DNA of 64,000 bases from Thiothrix fructosivorans (lineage in GTDB: Bacteria; Pseudomonadota; Gammaproteobacteria; Thiotrichales; Thiotrichaceae), in NCBI RefSeq assembly GCF_017349355.1, contig NZ_JAFMPM010000008.1:372001-436000 (forward strand), given 5' to 3'. The position numbers were made by a program, and so were the translations under genes. Positions 25,196 through 31,558 of this stretch are shown piece by piece. How positions within the stretch are numbered: position 1 is the stretch's first letter; each line of letters begins with the position of its first letter. The notes beneath the pieces are model-generated. The model had not been told where the DNA came from. It ran no database searches and saw only the letters and a list, made by a program, of their open reading frames with translations.

Positions 25196-26188
25196 TCAGA
25201 CTGAACGGTGTGTGTCCCAGCTTTGCAGGCGATCAAGATTCGGGTTGGCATTGACTGCACCCAAGTAATAGCCTTGGAAGGTGTCTTGCGGCAGCCAGTT
25301 GTTTTCACCAAAATTGACATTGACGTCGCCAATATTGGTGCTCCAAAAGTGGTATGAGCCATCATCATTCCGCCCAAGGTAAATGGCATTCCAGCCTTGT
25401 GACGCGGAGGTATTGTCACCCGGTAAGTCGAAGTAATAGGCAGAACCGGGTTTTAAAGCATCTCCTTTAGTGGGATCAAACAAGGCGGTTTCACCTTTGA
25501 GATTGCTGACCCCATTGACGGCAAATTCACCGCTTTGTGTGGTTGTGCGTACTGTGGTGCTGAAGCCGCCATCAAAACCGGAGCTATCATCTTTGTCATA
25601 CCACGATGACACTTGCAAACGTCCCGCGTGGCTATCGAAATCATCTATGCCGATGGTCTCGAGCGTGGCTTTTAAATTGAGCAAGCGCATGGGGCTGGCA
25701 CAGTCAAACGCGTAATCTTGACGGTTATTGAAGACATCGTTGATGGCATCGGAGGGTTTGACGGGTTGACCGGCATTATCGGTTTCACGCATCAGCAAAT
25801 AGCGGTTAGCGCCGCGTTGCACGACTTCCCAAAGATTATTGCGTTCCAAAACGGTTTCCGTAGCGGCTTGACCGTTAATGCTGGTGTAGCTGCGGGTTTT
25901 CGGTTGGGTGAGTTCGCCATTATTAATGTGCACCAAGTCTTCACTGAATGCCCAGCCTGCGCCCAAGTTGTTCGCCGTTTTTACCATGTTTTCACGGAAA
26001 CGCAGGTCATAATCGTTAGGGGTAGCGGGTTGGATCAGTTGCTGCATTATTTTTTGGAGCAGGCTGGTCATACTGGGTTGCGCGGCAAATCCCGGCAAGC
26101 TCAAGGACTCTGTGCTGCTTGTTTTTGTCTGCGGTTGTGCTTGTGTTTGCGCACTGAGTTGTGCAGGTGAAACGGCAATAGTGGGCAT
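25196..26188 (-). CDS. Tgl-type transglutaminase-like protein, candidate T3SS effector
   Basis: 330 residues from ATG 26188, chosen for AGGAGG seven bases upstream. The first ~40 residues are Ser/Thr/Gln/Ala-rich and disordered, like a T3SS secretion signal. The rest follows Bacillus Tgl: a KPSDAIND segment, then YAFDCASPMRLL with the presumed catalytic Cys163, an LETIG helix, and PGSAYYF ... GWNAIYLG followed by a His (about 280) in DGSYHFWSTNIG. Tgl enzymes crosslink or deamidate glutamine side chains. Located between the sctQ and sctC blocks and divergent from sctC, it is probably a secreted substrate. Homology and secretion are both inferred from pattern and position. Confidence 0.72.
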   Translation of the reverse strand: MPTIAVSPAQLSAQTQAQPQTKTSSTESLSLPGFAAQPSMTSLLQKIMQQLIQPATPNDYDLRFRENMVKTANNLGAGWAFSEDLVHINNGELTQPKTRSYTSINGQAATETVLERNNLWEVVQRGANRYLLMRETDNAGQPVKPSDAINDVFNNRQDYAFDCASPMRLLNLKATLETIGIDDFDSHAGRLQVSSWYDKDDSSGFDGGFSTTVRTTTQSGEFAVNGVSNLKGETALFDPTKGDALKPGSAYYFDLPGDNTSASQGWNAIYLGRNDDGSYHFWSTNIGDVNVNFGENNWLPQDTFQGYYLGAVNANPNLDRLQSWDTHRSV

Positions 26189-26419
26189 CCTGAATCCTCC
26201 TGATGCACGACATGACAATACGTAGTAAATAATGTAAGCCTTTATCGACTAAAGCGCTGGGATGCGCTGGGATGAAAGGGGGCGTTTTGCAGATAATCCG
26301 TCCAGAGATTGACGGTGCTTTTCCATTGGGTAGGGTTTCTTCTACGTTTGTCCTTCAAATGATGAATGTCTTGGTGCATAAGCATAAATTAAGGTGGTTT
26401 ATATCTGCCGGGGGATGAC

Positions 26420-27103
26420 TTGGCTATGCACCACACATTATTTAGGTTTCGATGGGCAACGTTGCTAGCGCTGTTGTTCAGTTGCACGGTGACGGCAGCC
26501 CCGTTGTCTTGGAATGACGATAAGTATTCACATTTTTCTGACGAAGAGCCTCTGGCTGAGTTATTGAAAACATTGGCATCATTACAGGATTTGCCTGTGG
26601 TGGTAAGCCCTAAGGTCAAGGATGTGGTGAGCCTGCACGTGCAGGATAAAAAGCCACAGGAAATCTTCAATGAACTGGTGAAAAATTACGGTCTAATTTG
26701 GTATTACGATAAGGAATCCTTATTCGTTTACAAGGAAGAAGAAGTGCAAACCGCTTCCATTAGCATGAAAAAAATGTCGCCACAGGAGTTCACCAATGCA
26801 CTGCAACGCCTTCAGGTGTTGGAAGAACGGTTTCAATGGCAAATTTCTGAAGTCGATAACATCATTTATTTGACTGGCCCTGAGCGGTTTGTCAGTGCGG
26901 TATTGGACATGGCGAAAGTGATGGATACCCAAGATTTGGCGCGGCGGCAGGTATACCGCTGGAAAGACAAAGAGGGGGTGGTGAACTTCAGCTCTGAAGA
27001 TCCCGTGGGTGGCTTGGGTGCGCAGTGGGATGTCAAGACTGATGAAAAATTTCCGGGCTTCGATGTTGTCAATGTTGTTAAAAACAAAAAACAGGTCGAA
27101 TAA
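26420..27103 (+). CDS. sctC: SctC-like protein with N0/N1 domains only, no secretin barrel
   Basis: 227 residues; T3SS secretins have 500-700. A signal peptide ends near AA (residue 25). Residues ~35-105 match the N0 domain of YscC (LAELLKTLASLQDLPVVVSP, GLIWYYDKESLFVYK), and ~108-168 match the following ring-building domain (FTNALQRLQ... NIIYLTGPERFV). The secretin beta-barrel and S-domain are absent. Instead a short tail follows whose residues 176-192 (VYRWKDKEGVVNFSSED) look like a DUF4124 motif. The gene ends 0 bp before sctD, so it is not cut by a visible frameshift. The protein may dock on SctD without making an outer-membrane pore. Confidence 0.85.
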   Translation: MAMHHTLFRFRWATLLALLFSCTVTAAPLSWNDDKYSHFSDEEPLAELLKTLASLQDLPVVVSPKVKDVVSLHVQDKKPQEIFNELVKNYGLIWYYDKESLFVYKEEEVQTASISMKKMSPQEFTNALQRLQVLEERFQWQISEVDNIIYLTGPERFVSAVLDMAKVMDTQDLARRQVYRWKDKEGVVNFSSEDPVGGLGAQWDVKTDEKFPGFDVVNVVKNKKQVE

Positions 27104-28477
27104 ATGACAATTCAACAAACCTCTTTTGTTCTTAAGGTTCTCAGTGGGATCAATGCTGGTGCAGCGGTTCGCTTAAGAACAGGTAGTTTAGTGATTGGTC
27201 GTTCGATGACCAGTGACATCATTTTGCACGACGATAATATTGCTGATCAGCACGTTCAGTTACTGATTACCCCCAGTAGTATTACCCTCCAGCCGTTGGC
27301 TCACCCCATTTTCGTAAATGGGATGGAGGTCACGGCGGAGAGTGTGGAATTAGCCCCTTATCAGGCGGTCAAGCTAGGTAACGTCGAGTTTTGGGTGGCG
27401 GATAGTCGAGTAGCAGCGCCGCAAGCCAAGGCAAAGCCAGCATCGACCAGTACGCCTAAACGCCCCGCATCCGCTGAAGCGCCCTCGGCAGTAGCCGCCA
27501 AAGCGCCACTCGCCGCTAGCAACAAGGTGACGGCGAAGCAACGTATGGGCAGTAAGACATGGCTAGCGTTGGGCTTAGGCTTATTGTTGCTTGCCAACGT
27601 GGTTTATTGGGCACCGCAGATGAATTTCTTGCTGCAACACTTGGGTGTGCAGGATTCCGCCGAGCAGCAGGCCGCGAACTTGATGCAAACCTTGGGTAAG
27701 CAAGATTTTAAACTTGTCAATGAACCCGATGGCTCTGTCAGTTTGAGCGGTTATACCAGTACGGTAGCGGAGCGCAATGATCTCATGAGCCGTATTCAGA
27801 GCGCGGGTCTTAAGGCGAATCTGCATATCTGGTCGCAGGATGAAATGGCAGAAAGCGCGGGTACGATTGCGCGGGCGATGGGACAGCCTAGCCTACGTTT
27901 CAAGTCAGGTGATACGCATGGTGTGTTGGTTGCACAAGGTTTCGTGAGCAAAACGGCTGATTGGGAGCGTGTCAAGGCGAGTATCCTCAACGATGTTGGT
28001 GGTATCCGTTCCATTGAGGAAAGCGATTTCCAGACGCTGGACGGTTATTTGGCGGCGTTTGTGCAGTTCATCGAGAAAAAAGGGCTTTCCAGCCGTATCA
28101 ACGCTACGACTGACGGTAAGAGCGTTATAGTTAGCGGCGAGTTAACTCAGCCAGAGATCGAAAAATTAAAAGGTTTACGGCAAGCGTTCATCGACATTCA
28201 AGGGGATGGCCCTGCTATTGTGCTGAATGTGACGGATGTACGGGATCGTATCAAGCTGGCGATACGCAGCGTTAGCGTTGGCAAAGTACCGTTTTTGGTC
28301 GCGAAAGATGGCAAGAAATACATGGAAGGTTCTTCACTGGGTGAAAAATACTTTGTGAAGTCAATCAAGTCTGACCATGTGGTGTTAACCAATAATGGAA
28401 TAGATATTCCTTTTTATTACGGTATAGACAAGGGGAGAAAAAATGATGCTGCAAATAGAGCAGAACCTCAGAAATGA
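27104..28477 (+). CDS. sctD: T3SS inner-membrane ring protein SctD
   Basis: 457 residues. An N-terminal FHA-like cytoplasmic domain (residues 5-100, with GSLVIGRSMTSDIIL) is followed by an Ala/Pro/Lys-rich linker (105-148) and one membrane helix (151-170). The periplasmic part has repeated ring-building modules. SctD forms the outer ring of the inner-membrane base and contacts SctC N-domains and SctK. It starts directly after the sctC-like stop, and its 3' end overlaps the next small gene by 35 bp. Confidence 0.92.
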   Translation: MTIQQTSFVLKVLSGINAGAAVRLRTGSLVIGRSMTSDIILHDDNIADQHVQLLITPSSITLQPLAHPIFVNGMEVTAESVELAPYQAVKLGNVEFWVADSRVAAPQAKAKPASTSTPKRPASAEAPSAVAAKAPLAASNKVTAKQRMGSKTWLALGLGLLLLANVVYWAPQMNFLLQHLGVQDSAEQQAANLMQTLGKQDFKLVNEPDGSVSLSGYTSTVAERNDLMSRIQSAGLKANLHIWSQDEMAESAGTIARAMGQPSLRFKSGDTHGVLVAQGFVSKTADWERVKASILNDVGGIRSIEESDFQTLDGYLAAFVQFIEKKGLSSRINATTDGKSVIVSGELTQPEIEKLKGLRQAFIDIQGDGPAIVLNVTDVRDRIKLAIRSVSVGKVPFLVAKDGKKYMEGSSLGEKYFVKSIKSDHVVLTNNGIDIPFYYGIDKGRKNDAANRAEPQK

Positions 28478-28658
28478 TGTATCTGGAATGTATAAAAATG
28501 AGCTTCTGGATAAATTTAACCAAGCAGCATCGGAAGTTCGTTCCGAGTTGAATCAAGGGGTCTCCCCTGATGAGTACGATAAGTTGAATCGGTTTTTACA
28601 GGCATTGGACGCCAGTTGCGAGGTAGTTGAAGAGTTTTGGTCGCAAACCCATCAATAG
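28443..28658 (+). CDS. T3SS needle co-chaperone SctE-type (YscE/SsaE-like)
   Basis: 71 residues, fully helical and acidic (NELLDKFNQAASEVRSEL ... SPDEYDKLNRFLQALDASCE). Length and two-helix pattern fit YscE, PscE and SsaE, which pair with YscG-type TPR proteins to keep the needle subunit monomeric. GGGGAG lies ahead of the start inside the end of sctD. The order E-F-G downstream of sctD matches Yersinia. Sequence similarity in this family is low, so position carries weight. Confidence 0.7.
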   Translation: MMLQIEQNLRNDVSGMYKNELLDKFNQAASEVRSELNQGVSPDEYDKLNRFLQALDASCEVVEEFWSQTHQ

Positions 28659-28677
28659 GTTAGTGCCAAAAGCAAGC

Positions 28678-28761
28678 ATGGAACGCAATGTACAACAGGA
28701 AGTTAGGAATTCCCTGCGTTTGATGATGAATCATCGGGAATTTAATTTTATGGACGATTAA
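28678..28761 (+). CDS. Possible 27-residue small ORF between sctE-like and sctF-like genes
   Basis: An ATG at 28678 opens 27 codons ending TAA at 28761. The peptide is basic then acidic, with two Met-rich stretches (LRLMMNHREF). No good Shine-Dalgarno is visible. It could be a leader, a needle-related remnant or chance. Confidence 0.2.
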   Translation: MERNVQQEVRNSLRLMMNHREFNFMDD

Positions 28762-28778
28762 TTTTAGGAGATTTTAAA

Positions 28779-28967
28779 ATGGCAGATATTTCAGGCGCAG
28801 CCGCCACCGTTGCACAAACTATTACTGACAGTGCAAACGCCCAAGTCACCATTAACAGTGCAGCTACACAAGCTGAAGTTCTGACTATGAACTCTAAAGC
28901 TGACTTAGCTGCTGTCCAAGGTGTGAGTGGTGCGTTAGACGCAGCAGCGCAAGCAGTGCAGAGGTAA
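28779..28967 (+). CDS. sctF: Putative T3SS needle subunit SctF-like protein (atypical)
   Basis: 62 residues, preceded by TAGGAG eight bases upstream. The composition is striking: Ala, Ser, Thr, Val, Gln and no aromatic residue, no Cys, no Pro. It is predicted to be mostly alpha-helical (AEVLTMNSKADLAAVQGVSG, LDAAAQAVQ). It sits where yscF lies between yscE and yscG. Canonical needles are ~80 residues with a PSDP-type turn, which is absent here. Alternatives are a minor inner-rod or a different small polymerising subunit. Confidence 0.5.
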   Translation: MADISGAAATVAQTITDSANAQVTINSAATQAEVLTMNSKADLAAVQGVSGALDAAAQAVQR

Positions 28968-29017
28968 TTAATTACTGAATAATCTATACGTTAGATTTGA
29001 AGGTAATGTCAATAAAA

Positions 29018-29044
29018 GTGGCATCGGATACTGTCTGATGCCAC
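29018..29044 (+). terminator. Hairpin downstream of the sctF-like gene
   Basis: A perfect 8-bp inverted repeat (GTGGCATC 29018-29025, GATGCCAC 29037-29044) with an 11-base loop lies between sctF-like and sctG. There is no long T tract, so it more likely stabilises the needle message or attenuates transcription than stops it. Confidence 0.5.
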
Positions 29045-29065
29045 ATATAAATATAAGGAGTGAAT

Positions 29066-29431
29066 ATGAACCCTGATGTCGAATTACTAAGAATAATGTC
29101 TCAAGTTGGGTATTTAACTTGCTTTAGAAGTGATGCAAAACGTTCTCAACTGATTATGGATGGTGTTAGTGCTATTGGTCGTGAACAGATTCCGATTAAG
29201 ATTGGTGTTGCAGTGGCTGATCTCTATGCCGGACGATATGACCAAGCCATTAGCATATTACGTGATCAAATTTTGGTTGAAGACCCGAATCACATGAGTG
29301 CAAAGTGCTTTTTGGGTATTGCCCTGACACAAAAGGGCAAGAAAAGTGACGCCAAAGAATTATTTGAAGAAGTCGCTGTGCATGGCAATCAAGATGAAAA
29401 AATTATTGCTGTTGCCTACTTGAATAATTAG
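29066..29431 (+). CDS. T3SS TPR chaperone SctG-type (YscG/SsaH-like)
   Basis: 121 residues from ATG 29066, with TAAGGAG five bases upstream. It contains about two tetratricopeptide repeats (VAVADLYAGRYDQAISILRD and AKCFLGIALTQKGKKSDAKELF). YscG-type proteins grip the C-terminal helix of the needle subunit together with the E-type partner. The E-F-G gene order supports this role. Confidence 0.75.
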   Translation: MNPDVELLRIMSQVGYLTCFRSDAKRSQLIMDGVSAIGREQIPIKIGVAVADLYAGRYDQAISILRDQILVEDPNHMSAKCFLGIALTQKGKKSDAKELFEEVAVHGNQDEKIIAVAYLNN

Positions 29432-29440
29432 GAAGCCAAG

Positions 29441-29986
29441 ATGATTGATGCAAGTGTTTTGGTCAACCCTGTGAGTGCAGGTGGTTTGGGGCAGCAGCAA
29501 TTGCCAGCACCTCAAGCTCAAGATGTAAAGCGTTTTGAAGATGCCTTGACGCAAGTTGATACAGGTGCAAATGCCTCGCAATCGCCCGTTTTGAGCATCA
29601 TTGAACCAAGAAGAGATGAGTCGCTTGGGGGATTCAAACAAGCGATTTTGGATAAGGTTCAAGTCATGGACGATTCTTACCATAAAGTCTTGTCTGAGTA
29701 CCACGAGATGCCTAATTGGCGGGATAATGTAAAGCTAGACACTAGCAATAATACTGGTGATCAAATGAGAAGTTATCCTGAGGTACAAAATGCTAGGGGA
29801 TCATCCGACCAGATGGATAATGCAGCACAAAGTGTTGCCGATAATATTTTGTCTGCGGCGGCACAGCAGAATAAAATCTACGAGTGGGGAACGAAGATGG
29901 AAATGTGGTTTAGCCACATGAAAATTATTTCCGCAGCGGTTGGGCAAGTATCTCAAGGCTTCAAAACACTCTTTCAAGCAGGTTAA
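29441..29986 (+). CDS. sctI: T3SS inner rod/adaptor protein SctI-like
   Basis: 181 residues, longer than usual (about 100-140). The C-terminal ~35 residues have the amphipathic SctI pattern (MEMWFSHMKIISAAVGQVSQGFKTLF), which packs on the SctR/T gate. The N-terminal part is Gln/Ala-rich and probably disordered. GGAAG precedes the ATG. It lies between sctG and sctJ, as in Yersinia G-H-I-J with H missing. Confidence 0.75.
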   Translation: MIDASVLVNPVSAGGLGQQQLPAPQAQDVKRFEDALTQVDTGANASQSPVLSIIEPRRDESLGGFKQAILDKVQVMDDSYHKVLSEYHEMPNWRDNVKLDTSNNTGDQMRSYPEVQNARGSSDQMDNAAQSVADNILSAAAQQNKIYEWGTKMEMWFSHMKIISAAVGQVSQGFKTLFQAG

Positions 29987-30027
29987 TGGCGCTCACCCCT
30001 TAACGCTTGCGACAAGATGAGAAAACA

Positions 30028-30630
30028 ATGACAACGATAAGTAAGAAATTTCTCCCATTGACTGCCATAGCACTTCTGGTTTTACTGACCGGCTGTAAAA
30101 CAGAGCTGTATAGTAATTTAGCTGAGAATGATGCGAATGCGATGTTGTCTATTTTGTTGAATAACAAAGTGACCGCAGAGAAAACGTTTGATAAAAAGGC
30201 AGCCACTTACTTCTTGCACGTTGAAGAGTCTCAAATTCCGCAAGCGGTGCAGCTTCTCAAAGAACAGGGTTATCCTAAAGAGAAAATCGCAACCGTCGGC
30301 GAGCTATTCAAGAAAGAAGGGTTGATCTCATCGCCCTTGGAAGAACGAGCGCGTTTCATTTTTGCACTCTCCCAAAGCGTGCAGGAAACCTTATCACAAA
30401 TCGACGGGGTACTTGTCGCCCGCGTGCATGTGGTGTTGCCTGAAAATAACCCGATTGATACCGAAATAAAACCCTCTTCCGCATCGGTCTTTATCAAATA
30501 CAACCCAGCTTTCCGTTTGGAAGACATGAAATCCGATATCAAGCTGATCGTGGAAAAAAGTATTGAAGGGTTAACTTACGATAAAGTGTCGGTTGTCATG
30601 GTGCCTGCACAATTCTCTGCCACGAATTAA
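30028..30630 (+). CDS. sctJ: T3SS inner-membrane ring lipoprotein SctJ (no C-terminal membrane helix)
   Basis: 200 residues from ATG 30028. A lipoprotein signal (LLVLLTGC) is followed by two ring-building motifs: ELYSNLAENDANAMLSILLNNKV and the second domain containing VARVHVVLPE and SASVFIKYNP. Family members normally continue into a membrane helix and reach ~240 residues; this one stops right after the second domain (VSVVMVPAQF). The lipid anchor remains. It is the last gene of the plus-strand block and ends 16 bp before the convergent acyltransferase gene, with an 8-bp inverted repeat between them (30639-30663). Confidence 0.92.
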   Translation: MTTISKKFLPLTAIALLVLLTGCKTELYSNLAENDANAMLSILLNNKVTAEKTFDKKAATYFLHVEESQIPQAVQLLKEQGYPKEKIATVGELFKKEGLISSPLEERARFIFALSQSVQETLSQIDGVLVARVHVVLPENNPIDTEIKPSSASVFIKYNPAFRLEDMKSDIKLIVEKSIEGLTYDKVSVVMVPAQFSATN

Positions 30631-30646
30631 GCGCTGTTCGGCAACG

Positions 30647-31558
30647 TTAATAAACCGTTGCCGTGTCAGTGGGGCGGGTGCGGAATAACTTTAATACCCA
30701 CATATATTGTTCAGGGTGCTGTTGCAGTAACGTCTGCAAAGCATTGTTTAAAGCAATCGCATCCTGTGTTTCATCTTTGCTCGGATAGTTAGCTAAAGCC
30801 GCACCGATGACAATATCGTAGCCGCCGTGCTGTGGGTTGAAAAATGCCATAACGGGTAATGCTACGGCTTTTCCCAGTTTGGCAAGCCGTGCCGGTGTCG
30901 TTAGTGTGGCTTTGGAAACCCCACAAAATGGTGCAAACACGGAATGTTTGCTGCCATGATCTTCATCCGGTAGGAAAAACATGAGCCGTCCCGGTTCGAG
31001 TGCTCGTACCAGTTTCATCATGCCCTCTTCACGCGCCACCACGAATTCAACGTCTTGCAAACGGCTACGCGCAATCAGCCAATCGGCTACTGGATTGTGG
31101 AACGGTTTGTAAGAGCCATACGCACGGTAATGTGCGCCAATTGCCACGGGCGCGAATTCCAGCCACACCGAATGCCCTAGCATGAGGATGACGTTTTGTC
31201 CTGCTGCAATGGCTTGGTCAATATGTTCGCGCCCCATGAGGTGGGTGCGTTGCTGTAGCCAGCGGCGCGAACGAAAAAACAACACGCTGTAATCTAACAG
31301 GGCACTGGCATATTCCTGACAGTGGGCTTGCGCCATTGAGTCACGTTGCGTGTCATTCATCGTGGGGAAGCACAAGCGCAGGTTGGTTAACACCACCTGA
31401 CGGCGTTTACGGTTATGGTTGAAAATCCAATTGCCCAAGTGCTTGCCAAGCCAGCGTCGCGTTTGCCAGGGCAACCACGCCAATAGGGCGAACAAGCCGA
31501 TGCCTGCCCATGTCAGCCAGTATTGCGGCGCAAGTAAGGTGCGGGGGTAAGCGTTCAC
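30647..31558 (-). CDS. LpxL/LpxM-type lipid A acyltransferase, start replaced by an IS element
   Basis: 303 residues. After one membrane anchor (ALLAWLPW, ~residues 15-30) it has the acyltransferase motif GHSVWLEF (H-x4-E), VAREEGMMKLVRAL, and FFLPDEDHGSKHSVFAPFCG, as in HtrB/LpxL proteins that add a secondary acyl chain to lipid A. The present GTG at 31558 lies in the terminal repeat of an IS66-type element. The original GTG, at 33156 beyond the element, overlapped the CinA-like stop and encoded MTQPL before the shared PRTLLAP. The new start gives MNAY before the same sequence, so the protein is almost unchanged. Confidence 0.9.
   Translation of the reverse strand: MNAYPRTLLAPQYWLTWAGIGLFALLAWLPWQTRRWLGKHLGNWIFNHNRKRRQVVLTNLRLCFPTMNDTQRDSMAQAHCQEYASALLDYSVLFFRSRRWLQQRTHLMGREHIDQAIAAGQNVILMLGHSVWLEFAPVAIGAHYRAYGSYKPFHNPVADWLIARSRLQDVEFVVAREEGMMKLVRALEPGRLMFFLPDEDHGSKHSVFAPFCGVSKATLTTPARLAKLGKAVALPVMAFFNPQHGGYDIVIGAALANYPSKDETQDAIALNNALQTLLQQHPEQYMWVLKLFRTRPTDTATVY

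Noticed and set aside
26250-26275. Tandem GCGCTGGGAT duplication upstream of the T3SS sctC block
   Set aside because: Only two copies of a short unit; it could be an operator but there is no further support.
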